Below, piece after piece: positions 44,996 through 55,747 of a stretch of 64,000 nucleotides of DNA. The stretch spans positions 782,831 to 846,830 of the forward strand of contig BFEA01000106.1 in the NCBI GenBank assembly GCA_003427395.1, given 5' to 3'. How positions within the stretch are numbered: position 1 is the stretch's first letter; each line of letters begins with the position of its first letter. Source of the DNA: Chara braunii (Eukaryota > Streptophyta > Charophyceae > Charales > Characeae). Below the pieces are notes generated by a model. It saw only the letters and a program-made list of their open reading frames with translations. It had not been told where the DNA came from and ran no database searches. Made by a program: the position numbers and the translations under genes.

Positions 44996-45873
44996 AGCGA
45001 CAAACTCCGCAAGGCGTACATTCCATTGGCAAAACTAAGAAACCGGTTGTGTGTCTCAGTCCGCGTTTGGCAGGTCCTTACAGGGCAGTATCCCATACGC
45101 AACAGGAAATAGGGATATATATTTTCGAGAAAAACGGGAATGTTAACACAGAGCGACGGGTGGACAGGCTACCGGATCAATAGGACCAAGAAGAGGAGTT
45201 ACAACATGCGTAGAGAGGGAAAGGACCTAAGAGAAGCACGGGAAAGTTCGGAAAGTTTAGTGAGAACTAATGGATTTTGGGAGGAAAAGCGAGAAACCGA
45301 CAACTCGCTTCAAATTTCAAATTTCAAATTTCCAGAACCTATGTAGCAGGAATTACAAGCGAACTACCTGGGAAGTCTAGGCAGCCCAGCACATGTAGAG
45401 CCTAGGATATGAGGGATTGAGTGGCTGCACGGGATCAAGGGCAAGGCGGCTCGTATAACGGGAGGCCGGAAATATGAGTTGAGGGCAAGGCCGTATCGAC
45501 CCTCACAGCTCAGTGGGTGGTAGAGTGAGGTGGGCCGAAAGGAAAAGGGTTATGCGGGAAGCCTCCTGATGAGACCGAAGCACACCCTGTTGAAACACGT
45601 AGAGGAACTCGTGCGCATTTGCGCAGTGTACACACTTGTCAGAAACGGAAATTTTCATACATGCAAGGGGACGCCGTGTGAAAAATTCCTCCCATTGGCG
45701 CATGAGCGGACCCACACAGTGCGGCGCGCGGGGGAAATACTCACTCAAAAAAAAACAGGGGTCGCATGGTTCGGTCAATGGTCGTCTACGTCCCCTTTAA
45801 AGATTTGTTGTGGGATTGGGGGGGGGGGGGAACACTAGTGGGAGGGTAATGCCTCTACCTAATTTGAGGCTAT

Positions 45874-46232
45874 GGGCCTAGTGAATTGTGGCGGATGCGT
45901 GGAGAGTGAAAAAAATGAAAATCGTGTCGATTGCACTTACTCGCTAGTAGATTTCGTATACAAAAAAGTTCAAAAAATTTATCTACCTGATGTGGACTCG
46001 TGAAGTCGTGCACTCTCCAGAAAGTTGTTTTGTGGAGAGGTTCAAGGAGCACCCTCCACAAACTGTCGTGCACAGGCGGAGAAACTGAAAACACTCTCCA
46101 CAACTTGTGTCGACGGTGTGGCAAGCCGTCTGACACATTTTGCATTCGCCAAGTTTGGCGAGTAAGTGCAACCAGGCGCCTACTTGCCAAACTGGCCAAA
46201 CTTGGCGTATGGCGAGTAGTGCAACTAGGCCC
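45874..46232. mobile_element. MITE-like foldback element
   Basis: Ends GGGCCTAGT (45874-45882) and ACTAGGCCC (46224-46232), flanked by TAT on both sides (45871-45873 and 46233-46235), a likely 3-bp target duplication. Internal inverted sequences TTGCACTTACTCGCTAG (about 45929) and GGCGAGTAAGTGCAACC (about 46158) extend the pairing. 359 bp, no coding capacity. The 3-bp duplication would fit PIF/Harbinger-derived MITEs, although the termini differ from the element at 2473. Confidence 0.65.
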
Positions 46233-46569
46233 TATTCGCAGCTCTAAGGCTGCGGTCTAGTGGGTTCGGCGTCTGTGTCAAGGTGTTGCATTTTCGGCGG
46301 TGGGCGACCAGGATGCAAAGGTATCGTTAAGGGGGGGGGGAATTTGGGGGACCAGTACTTGACAAAATTGCGGACTACCTACAGCTAGCTCGGGTAGAAC
46401 CGGGACTTTTGGAAAAAGGAAGGACCGGTCCTCGGGTAGAAGTGGACCCCCAAAATAAGTGAGGGCATGTGAACTGCAAAAGGGCCATCAGGCCCAGGCA
46501 TTGAGGCCCGTCTTTCCAAAACAGGGAGGTCAGGCGCAACGAAACAGACGTTTTGCATCAGGCAACTTT

Positions 46570-47047
<478 letters not shown>

Positions 47048-47334
47048 GCATGCGCTCTTAGTCTCATTGTTTTGGCTACCTTAAGGATGTGTTCCCCGCG
47101 CTCACGCGGTAGATAATTTCTCATGCCCAACTGACATACCGTGAGGACGCAGAACGTGGGCTCTTAGCCCCTAGTGGCTACCAACCCCTTCCTGGAGGAC
47201 AACGTTTTTCCACTCACACCTCTAGACATGACTGCAGTCACATGCATCCCCAGGGTAATAACTGCATACAACGACGTCAAGTCCACTCCCCTGATCGGAC
47301 AGGCAGATTGCGTTTTCAACGAAAATGCTCCTAG

Positions 47335-48400
47335 GATGGTAAGTACGTAAAGCGTAAACATATCACACAAGCATCATTATTAGCCAGGGATATCCAGACA
47401 TCGGTCGTCAGCGGCCTATTCAGCATAACCTGCAAATGAATCTGAATCGTATTAACAACCAAAACAAAACTCGACCAACATGGCGTATGCATCCAAGACG
47501 AAGACCACATGTCACAATACACAGTCAAAAGGTGGGAGAAACAGACGAGAAACGGATAAGTAGGAAAGAAAGAATCAGACAAAGTAGAAGAAAGAAAATC
47601 GATAGTGACACGTCAGAGTCTTCCCGAACGCGATCCAATGAGCTTCAAAAAATTGGTCAACATAGCTCAGCTCCAAGTGTCCGACACGTAAGCAGGCATC
47701 AAGCCGGACCTCGTTAACATCTATGTCGGATATGATGGCGTGTGACCCTACGTTTCGTCCGGTCGTTGCACCGGAATCGTCAGGGGTCTTCATCACGACA
47801 GGTTGCCAACTGACGTATCAAGCTATCAATTTAAAGAAGGCGTCGACAACCGATAGTCACCAAGGTAAGATCAGAAAACTTCGAAGACCTTCGGAAACAT
47901 AGCCACCTGAAAGAAACTGGACGAGAAACTAGCCAGGAGCTAAGTCAGAATGTCCGAAAGTAACATCTAGAAGTCGCGTACCCAAATAGACCTCTAATAA
48001 GAAAAGGGTCTCGGCAGGTTGCGAGTTCGAACCCAAAGAAAAGTAACCCCGAAAGGATCATCTACTGGCCCAAAGGCGAAGACCCTGGAAAAAGACAGAT
48101 AGCCAAAAGTACATTCATTCGAACCCAACGAAGGAAACACAAAGTACCAGACAGAGGTCTTGAGATCGAGGGCCTTCACATACTGAGTTGCGAGAAAGAG
48201 GGAGAATAGATTGAGATCGCAGGTTCGAGCCAGCAAAGACCCAAAAAAAGAAAAAGCAAAGCCGAAAAAAAGTTCACCCCAGTGCTCCAACTCAGGAAGA
48301 GGAGATTAAGATCGTTGGTTTGAAACAGCAAGAAACTCAAGAAAAGGGAAACACATCAGACAGTGCAGAGATATGAAAAACAGGTGCCCCTTAGTACTCC
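47335..48400 (-). repeat. 3' pseudo-LTR of the Penelope-like element
   Basis: Aligned with 53250-54316 almost without gaps. Includes ATTATTAGCCAGGGATATCC, GGCGTCGACAACCGATAGTC and a polypurine-rich end. Differences are mostly transitions. Confidence 0.92.
47739..47797 (-). ncRNA. Minimal hammerhead ribozyme motif in 3' pseudo-LTR
   Basis: Minus strand, 5' to 3': CGTG, ATGAA, GACCC, CTGACGA, T, UCCGG, loop TGCAACGA, CCGGA, C, GAAAC, GTA, GGGTC, A, CACG. The invariant CUGANGA and GAAA are present. Stem I (GACCC/GGGTC, 5 bp, plus outer CGTG/CACG after an internal loop) and stem II (UCCGG/CCGGA, 5 bp) form perfectly. The cleavage triplet would be GUA. Stem III is reduced to the palindrome ACGU with no room for a loop. 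This matches the minimal Penelope-associated hammerheads reported to work as dimers. The pair closing stem II next to the core is U/C rather than the usual G/C. Confidence 0.72.
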
Positions 48401-48501
48401 AGCTCATAACAGGCTAAACTCATAAAAGACGGAAGGAAGACAGGAAAACCCTTCTGAACGAAAGAAAACAGAGTAGATCTAGGGCCCCCCTAAAAACTTA
48501 A

Positions 48502-51500
48502 TCACTTGAAAAGGCGGTCCCATCCTGTTAGGCAATCAACCCAATCATCCCAGACACCACCGAACTTGAGGGAGAAATTGGTCAAAGCTTGATCAAAAAT
48601 CTCATCCTTGAAATCTCGCATACTCAGTTCGACCTTCAATTTTAGGAGAAAACTAGCCTCCGCGAAGGGCATACTCATGAACCTTTTTGCCTGATGCATC
48701 AAAGATCCCACCACAGCAATTTTTTGTTGCTTGCTTATGAAAAAACAGTTGTCCTGGATGCGTTGAAAGCAAATACCTTTTGACAAGATAGGCCATCCCA
48801 AGTTGCTGAGAGTACATCCTAGGAAATCCCATTCATCCGATTTGCTCATGCATTCCAGCTTCAAATTGCAATCATAGCAAGCCTCAAAACTCCTAAGTAT
48901 GTCAATCGCCCTCGCCTTGGAGCATTCATCGTCTTTCAGATATCTGACAAAAACTGACACGTCATCAATCAAGCGAATACCATGAATGAGACGTCGGTCG
49001 TAACCCAAAGACACCAAAAACGAGAATTCAGCTAAAGCACATAAAAGACATGCAATGGCTGGACTGGAGGGTTTGCCCATCGGTATCCCCACATTATGTT
49101 TCAAAACCCGGTCGCACGCAGTAGTGTAGGTACGATCCAGATCAAAACCCACAAACACTCTGATGAGGTCGAAGTCAACCGTCTGCCATCCTTCCTGCTT
49201 ATTGCCAGCTTGCAGTTTACCCTCTTTCCCTCTGTTCTTCAGCAACACACTTCTTACCCCTCGTCCTTCCCAAAACTCTATAATCCAACTGAGTGCCTTC
49301 AAGATAGAGCCATGTGGAAGATTGCAGAACATTTTTTTGATGTCAAAGGCTGTTGTGAGTACCTCCTCATTCCTTCCCATATCCTTATTATCCTCAGCAA
49401 GTGATTCCACCAACATAGCGGTACATTTCAAGTTAAAATTTGAACGTCGAGGTAAACTTCATATCATCCCCTTAACACATCGCGAGACTTTCCTGCAGGC
49501 ACGAACGTTGCACTCCGAAAATGAGGGACAAATAGGACGCCACCTTAGATTATCTTTGTGTTTAGGAATGGCGTAAGTTTTTCCTTGGTTCACCCGTAGA
49601 ATTCCATGTAGCTAAACGAGATAGCCCTCGTCGCATGTACTCTTCTTTGGCCTCGCATAGCGGAGATTGTTCTCCTTCCTCACAAATACTGAAACCAGGA
49701 TTCTTCAGAAAAAGAGTATTCATACCTTCACGATATCGCACTGGGCAGCACACCAGTGTGTCCCTTGGGTTGTGGTCGATTGGTACTCTTACCAGGCCCT
49801 CCAGTAACGTCTTCCAACGAGCCACCTCATCCTCAGAGCAACAACCAAGGCCATTCTCCCGTGTTTCCTTCGTGCAGTCAACCATATCTCTTCTCGGCAG
49901 CGTAGGACTTGGAAAATTCATCTCATCAAAAGAAGGACCGATTTCTTTCTTCAAACGGCCAATCACATCAACTGTCAGGGCCGAACCACAATCCTGTTGT
50001 TTCGCAGCCACGACGGTGTCTCAACAAATTCGTTCAAACGGAAACAAATATGACCATTGACCCGAGGGAATCCAACTGTCATCGTAGAACACACACACAA
50101 GACATCACTGCCCCGAGCAAATCCCCTAAAATTAAACAAAATATCCCTCACACTTTTGTTCTTCTTCCAAACAATCCTCATCCTCCGTACTACCATCTTC
50201 TTCCATTCCTCATTTCCCTCAACACTCATGACCAATCGAGAGCAAAGGGATCGAATTCCAGGCTTACTCAGAGTCATGTCGTATGTAACTTTGATCACCA
50301 AGCCTCGTTTGATATTACAGCCAAACCTTCGCTTAATCACACCAGAGAGGATCAACCTGAGAAGGAAACGACTCCGTTTCTCCGAAAAACATCAGATAGC
50401 TGAGACAGCACGAACAAGAACAGAGAAATCCCGTGTTTTTAAATCCTTTATAGAGACAGGATTGGACAGTAAGGCAGCCAAAGATGGCTTCAAGATCAAG
50501 GACTTACACATGAAGGGAACAATCATAGAGACATAGATATATTTACCGGATCTAAACATCCGTTTCCCTTTCTTCAAAAGCTCCGTGTGCCCATCTACCG
50601 TAATCAAAAAAGAACCAAACCTTCTTTTTAGTACCTTCCAATTCTCTGCAAATAGATCTCCCCCAGAGCACACAATACCCACCGACGAGATGCGCACAGA
50701 GAGGCATTGGTCTAGAATAAAGGACAGTCGGGCATATCTATTGCCAAAGGTAGGGTGGAAAATCAAATGAGTTTGTGAGACCCCAGATCCCGAAATTACC
50801 GCCTCCTTCTTTTTAAATCTTAACCTTTCCTGCTTACCCTTCCGACATCGCTTCTTCCTCCCAACTCCCTCACGACTATTGAGATACGGACACAACAGTT
50901 TAATAATGTAACCCTCGAAATGCAGAATATCAGCCAAATCACATCGAAACAGTGGTAACGCCACATAGTCCCCAACCCGTCCTCATCTCATCCACGTGTA
51001 CAACTTATGGTTACGGTGCCCTCCTTCGACATTACCCTGGCTCAGTGCCCTGTATACGTGCTCACCCCATCTTACCGGCAATTCCCGCGTAGTTGAACCC
51101 ACATACATGTGTCGTGTTCAGGGAGAAATGAGAACGTACACCAAAGGACCCTGACAACTTTCAAAATTATAACCACTCCCTAACAGATCCACTATATAGT
51201 CCTTAATCTTGTAAGCCCAAGGTACCTGTCCTTTCAGAATAAGTCCGATCACTAATAACCGAAAATAGTCATTAAAAGCTTTATCATGCAAGAAACAAAT
51301 TGAATCATCAAGGAGAGCTGGGACCGTAGAGGAGAGGATTTTGCATGGCAGAGACGAGGCCAAAGGGGAAGAAGAGTCAAGAGAGGTCGGAGTAGGAGGA
51401 GCGGGAAGGACAGAGGAGAAAGACACATCATCATGTACCTGACCGTCATTAGATAGGACAGAGGATTTATGTGGCAATAAGTCCACCCCTTTACGCTTAT

Positions 51501-53131
51501 TTCGACAGTCATCAACCAACAACCACAACTTAGCTACGTTCGGGTACTCACCTCACAACTCCATAGACTTCTCATCTCCTTCCTCAGAGGTGTTGACATC
51601 CCTCTGCCCCGAATCATCCTCTACCACGTGCACCGGCTGTTTACCTTTGGATACTGGATCCTTAGCTCGTTCAGGCCCAAAAGCCTGCTCAACCCGAAAT
51701 TATGCTAATTCGCAAACCATCAGATCGACTTTTCCCGTTCGAATTCCTGCTTCCTTGCACATTAGCTCCAGACCCGTCTTCTTGAGATTACGCAATTGCT
51801 TTTTCTGTTCTTCCACGAATTGGAAGCGATCATTAACCTCGTTAGACGCCTGGTCTTCCTTCGAGGAGCCTCTTTCCGGTGTCACTTTCCTTCCCCTTCG
51901 TGCTGACCCTAACGCCACAGCTTTTAAACGGTCCTTGAGATTAGTACCACCCCCCTCTTGTTCATTCCCAGCCTCCGCCGCCTTCAGACGACTCATCTTC
52001 TCCTCCAACTCCTTTACTTGCATTTCTGCATCCATTCGTTTCACCTCGGCAGTCGCTCGTTTCTCTTTTAGGAGTTCAGCCTCCACGTTCACCAGTCAAT
52101 GAAGTCCTTGTAGTTTCTTGTATTCCTTCTTCCACCTGTTGTCATCTTTCATGCTTTCTATCCATCTCGGCTTCAGATTACCTCTATGATCAGTACCTGG
52201 TGTATCAACCACCACACTGCCGTGCTTGTTACCCGGCCTCAGGGCCTCATCCTTCCATTGCTTAGTTTCTTTCATCGCCCTCTCGTTCATTCTGCGTAGA
52301 GAGTCGACTTCCCTACGTAGCCCAGCAATCTCTTGCTCAAAGTTAGTCTTCATGTAGGCTGATTGTTTGAGTTCGCCCAATTCTTGTTTTAAGACAAAAA
52401 TCTCGTCACTCTCTGCTTGTTCGCTTCCCACTTGCTTGCGCAACTCACAGATCTCCTTCTGGAGCCGAGAGACACAGTCTCCATCCTGACTAATACTTTC
52501 CCCACTGAGTCGCTTCCTCAGTTCCTCGTTTTCTCGTTTAAGGCGTGCCAACTCATCATCCATCCCATAGTTATTTGCAACACCACCGATCTTTCTTAAC
52601 AGTTCTTCATTCTCTTTTCTCAAACGCGTGACTTCATCAGATGGACCCTTGCTGTCTTCGTCTCCTTCCTCTTGAGACCAAGTTCTTCGAAACGTTTGTC
52701 GAGTCTGGTAGACATTTCTGCTTCCAACCGCTCTCTTTCTTTCTTCCATTCACTCCGTTTAGTCTCCTCCTTCTTAACTTTATCTTTTTCCTCCTGCTCC
52801 TGACGTCTCCTTTCTTTTTCTTCATCCTCCACGAACTTGTTATAGACCTTATCCAGCCGCTCCTGGTTATCTTTCCACCAATTAGTTCTTGGACGAGGCT
52901 GATAGATGAAGGCAGAATTCCCCGCAGAACCAGAGGCAGCTTGGTTAACCACAGGAGCTGGAGCCGCGTTGGGCGCAGGAAGAGCGAGTAACGGAGTTGA
53001 AGTGGGAATAGCGTTAGCCCCCGTAGCTGGTGGTCGGAAGCCATGAGATCTCTGCGGACATTCCCGACTCCAATGGTGGAGAGATCCACAAGTAAAACAA
53101 CCTTGATTAGGCGGGACTCCCGCCATAGATC
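48502..53131 (-). pseudogene. Polyprotein: CCHC - coiled coil - GIY-YIG - reverse transcriptase
   Basis: Apart from three frame changes, everything from about 52750 to 48502 lies in one minus-strand frame, so the ancestor probably made one protein of about 1500 residues. Order: a CCHC knuckle CFTCGSLHHWSREC (53095-53054) and a Pro/Ala linker. A Lys/Glu-rich coiled coil runs to about 51700 (for example EVTRLRKENEELLRK, DELARLKRENEELRKRL). Then a GIY-YIG domain (LVYVLIS, HMYVGSTTRELPVRWGEH, HKLYTWM; 51150-50980). The RT follows with LRWRPICPS, FDIKKMFCNLPH (motif A), GIPMGKPSSPAIACLL (B) and RLIDDVSVFVRY (C, two Asp). In-frame stops start at 52098, 51702, 51555, 51120, 50985, 50394 and 49461. 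Frame changes fall near 52650, 50000 and 49570. Confidence 0.85.
50965..51160 (-). pseudogene. GIY-YIG endonuclease domain of the Penelope-like element
   Basis: GPLVYVLIS supplies the first (GVY-type) strand and HMYVGST the second (YVG). LPVRWGEH has the catalytic Arg and a conserved His, and NHKLYTWM follows as in UvrC/Slx1-type folds. A TGA (51120-51118) splits the two strands and another (50985-50983) follows WMR. This domain nicks target DNA to prime reverse transcription in Penelope-like elements. It is part of the polyprotein at 48502-53131. Confidence 0.8.
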
Positions 53132-53249
53132 CTAAAACTTCAAAAACAAGAGAAGAATCAGTCGTCCAGATAACATAAGCTAAAGAATGGAGCAAGCCAC
53201 GAGTCACACACACGTAGTCCAATTCCTGCGGTGGTTCCAGCATTAAATC

Positions 53250-54316
53250 GATGGTAAGTACGCAAAGTGTAAACACATCACACAAGCATCATTATTAGCC
53301 AGGGATATCCAGACGTCGGCCGTCAGCGGCCTATTCAGCATAACCTGCAAATGAATCCGAATCGTATTAACAACCAAAACAAAACTCGGCCAACATGGCC
53401 TATGCACCCCAGACAAAGACCACATGTCACAATACATAGTCAAAAGGTGAGAGAAACAGACAAGAAACATATAAGTAGGAAAGAAAGAATCAGACAAAGT
53501 AGAAGAAAGAAAATCGATAGTGACACGTCAGAGTCTTCCCGAACGCGACCCAATGAGCTTCAAACAATTGGTCAACATAGCTCAACTCCAAGTGTCCGAC
53601 ACGTATGCAGGCATCAAGCCTGACCTCGTCAACATCTATGCCGGACATGACGGTGTGTGACCCTACGTTTCATCCGGTCGCCGCACCGGAATCGTCAGGG
53701 GTCTTCGTCACGACAGGTTGCCAACTGACGTATCAAGCTATCAATTTAAAGAAGGCGTCGACAACCGATAGTCACCAAGGTAAGATCAGAAAACTTCGAA
53801 GACCTTCGGAAACATAGCCACCTGAAAGAAACTGGACGAGAAACTAGCCAGGAGCTNAGTCAGAATGTCCGAAAGTAACATCTAGAAGTCGCGTACCCAA
53901 ATAGACCTCTAATAAGAAAAGGGCCTCGGCAGGCTGCGAGTTCGAACCCAAAGAAAAGTAACTCCGAAAGGGATCATCTACCGGGCCAAAGGCGAAGACC
54001 CTGGAAAAAGACAGATAGCCAAAAGTACATTCATTCGAAGCCAGCGAAGGAAACACAAAGTACCAGACATAGGTCTTGAGATCGAGGGCCTTCACAGACT
54101 GAGTTGCGAGAAAGAGGGAGAATAGATTGAGATCGCAGGTTCGAGCCAGCAAAGACCCAAAAAAAGAAAAAGCAAAACTGAAAAAAAGTTCACCCTAGTG
54201 CTCCAGCTCAGTAAGAGGAGATTAAGATCGTTGGTTCAAAACAGCAAGAGAGTCAAGAAAAGGGAAACACATCAGACAGTGCAGAGATATGAAAAACAGG
54301 TGCCCCTTAGTTCACC
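53250..54316 (-). repeat. 5' pseudo-LTR of the Penelope-like element
   Basis: Direct repeat of 47335-48400, one unknown base at 53857. Transcription on the minus strand would start here. The minus-strand frame entering the coding region starts inside this repeat (MCDVFTLCVLTI, 53285 onward), so the first residues of the protein may be encoded by the repeat. Confidence 0.92.
53654..53712 (-). ncRNA. Minimal hammerhead ribozyme motif in 5' pseudo-LTR
   Basis: Same fold as at 47739-47797: GACCC, CTGACGA, UCCGG, loop TGCGGCGA, CCGGA, then T in place of C before GAAAC, GTA and GGGTC. Loop changes fall outside the core. The outer stem keeps only GTG/CAC. That stems and core persist in both repeats while loops differ supports a real RNA structure. 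Confidence 0.72.
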
Positions 54317-54364
54317 CTAGGATGGCCGTTGATGCCTTCTCCGTTGTGAAATGAGGTCTAAAAT

Positions 54365-54397
<33 letters not shown>

Positions 54398-54409
54398 ACA
54401 AAACAAAAA
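54365..54409 (+). repeat. (AAAAC)n microsatellite
   Basis: Seven to eight AAAAC units just outside the Penelope-like element. Confidence 0.95.
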
Positions 54410-54577
54410 AGCATCACTAGTGCCCGAGTCTGGACACGTTTATGAAGATGTGCAGCTGCTGAAACCCAGCACACTCTTCTGTTCATCACCACAAGTCCAG
54501 ATTCGAGCTTTGGGGAAGCTCAACGCTGCTACTACCTACGAGGGGTGTAACAACCACATATGCTGACCTTCCATAAG

Positions 54578-54628
54578 GTCACCAGCAAAAGAAAAAAAAA
54601 AACATATATTTTTTTGCTGGTGACCTGA
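54578..54628. repeat. Hairpin AGGTCACCAGCAAAA / TTTTTGCTGGTGACCT
   Basis: A 15-16 bp inverted repeat around an A-rich then TATATTTTTT loop. It may be a very small foldback element or the remains of one. Confidence 0.7.
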
Positions 54629-54847
54629 TTTAATGTCAACGTTGACTGCAGCCAGATACATCCGTCGGCTGTACCGAGGACATATGATGGACGTCGCTTC
54701 ACTACCGACCACGTGTACAACCACTTGTACGAAAGACAGAAAATATGGCAGTGAATCTACCCAGGAAACAAAAAAAAAACAGCCCACGAACCCCTCCTAG
54801 ACCCATCCACACAAGCAATTCCCAACTACCATCGCGCTCCCCGCCTA

Positions 54848-54961
54848 CCGGGGGCAAGGTCCCACTTGCACGGATTGCACGGATTAGGAGATTTCGGCCG
54901 TTGATCTCGGCTATCTACGGTCTCTGTTCTCTTAATTCGTGCAAGTGGGACCTAGCCCCGG
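54848..54961. mobile_element. 114-bp MITE with TA target duplication
   Basis: Terminal inverted repeats of about 28 bp begin CCGGGGGCAAGGTCCCACTT on the left and mirror at the right (AAGTGGGACCTAGCCCCGG). TA flanks both ends (54846-54847, 54962-54963). A TA duplication points to mariner/Tc1-type mobilisation (Stowaway-like in the broad sense). No coding capacity. A small direct repeat TTGCACGGA lies next to the left arm. Confidence 0.8.
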
Positions 54962-55080
54962 TATGTGCCCAACGACCACCACCCTGCTCAACACAAAACG
55001 ACAAAAGTGAAGGGCGGTAAACGTAGACCCTACCTACGGGCTGCGAATTGGACGGAAAGAAAAATATGTACGACCGTAAG

Positions 55081-55196
55081 ACCATCTCTCGATTTATGTG
55101 TGTCATCCTTGCGCAGGGGCCATGCTAATAAATTAAAAAAAAAAATAAAAAAAAAATCGTCTTTCTCTGTATCGTTCCAATTTGAACAGATGTCCC
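55081..55196 (-). pseudogene. U6 snRNA sequence interrupted by an A/T-rich insert
   Basis: On the minus strand CAAATTGGAACGATACAGAG begins the conserved part of U6 spliceosomal RNA. After the ACAGAGA box, 31 bp of A/T-rich sequence (55129-55159, poly(T) on this strand) intrude. U6 then resumes with TTAGCATGGCCCCTGCGCAA, GGATGACACACATAAATCGA and GAGATGG. The 5' stem-loop is only partly present (GTCGGGACATCTGTT). The insert lacks GT-AG ends. Upstream, no plant U6 promoter element (USE plus TATA) is evident, and the U6 match ends before a terminator. So this is most likely a pseudogene. U6 identity is strong. Confidence 0.85.
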
Positions 55197-55663
55197 GACC
55201 TGTGCCTTAGGTGTTGCAACCTTTTTTTTTGTTTTTTGAAGGTGTTGCTATCTTCTGTATCTAGGAAAACAGCTAAAAACAAAAAACCCAAAAAAAGGGA
55301 AACTGCCGCGGGTACGGCGCACGGTGCGGTTGCAAGTATGGAAATTTTCGATTGCGTGTGAAGAGCAATCTGGCCATTGCTTACTGTCTTCTTCTTTTGC
55401 CTTGCCCTTCCATAATCTCTCCTTCTTCTCCTCTCAATCTGTCAATTTCTCTATTGACTGGTTCACAGTCTCTTCCTTGTTGGAGGCTGGCCTAAGAATT
55501 CTTATCTAGTCTTGATCTTCTCTCACACTCGCTCTCGCAAGCTCCCTTTTCAAAAATTCTACTTCACCCTCCATCTCTCTTTGACGTGGTTTGGCCCTCT
55601 CAAAATCATCCTCTCTCTCTCATTTCTTCTTGTTCTCTCTCGCGTCCCCGTCCTCATTCCCAA

Positions 55664-55668
<5 letters not shown>

Positions 55669-55745
<77 letters not shown>
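55669..55745 (+). repeat. (TC)n microsatellite
   Basis: About 38 TC units then a C-run. Confidence 0.98.

Positions 55746-55747
<2 letters not shown>

Larger units (their letters stand above)
47335..54316 (-). mobile_element. Penelope-like retroelement with pseudo-LTRs
   Basis: A minus-strand element of about 7.0 kb. Two direct repeats of about 1.06 kb, roughly 94-95% identical (47335-48400 and 53250-54316), flank an internal region coding for a GIY-YIG endonuclease and a reverse transcriptase, the diagnostic pair of Penelope-like elements. The repeats lack TG...CA ends and no tRNA primer-binding site is visible, unlike LTR retrotransposons but as expected for Penelope-type pseudo-LTRs. CTAG (possibly CTAGGATGG) borders both sides (47331-47339, 54317-54325), a candidate target duplication. 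Both repeats contain a hammerhead-like fold. The endonuclease lies N-terminal to the RT, as described for the Naiad/Chlamys branch, rather than C-terminal as in classical Penelope. The CCHC and coiled-coil N-terminus is unusual. The coding region carries several stops and frameshifts, so this copy is dead. Confidence 0.85.

Noticed and set aside
45560-45605. CTGATGAG followed by GAAAC at about 45565-45595, a possible hammerhead
   Set aside because: The intervening bases do not pair as stem II, and no stem I or cleavage triplet fits, so this is a chance match.
47998-48240. GAGTTCGAACC and AGGTTCGAGCC as tRNA B boxes in the pseudo-LTR
   Set aside because: No A box lies at tRNA spacing and no cloverleaf forms. 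They may still be pol III-like words, but no tRNA gene or SINE is supported.
49096-50536. Plus-strand frames opposite the Penelope-like RT
   Set aside because: Antisense shadows of the minus-strand polyprotein.
47335-54316. Reading the direct repeats as true LTRs of a Gypsy or Copia element
   Set aside because: No TG...CA ends, no primer-binding site, and no protease, RNase H or integrase. GIY-YIG plus this RT type indicates a Penelope-like element.
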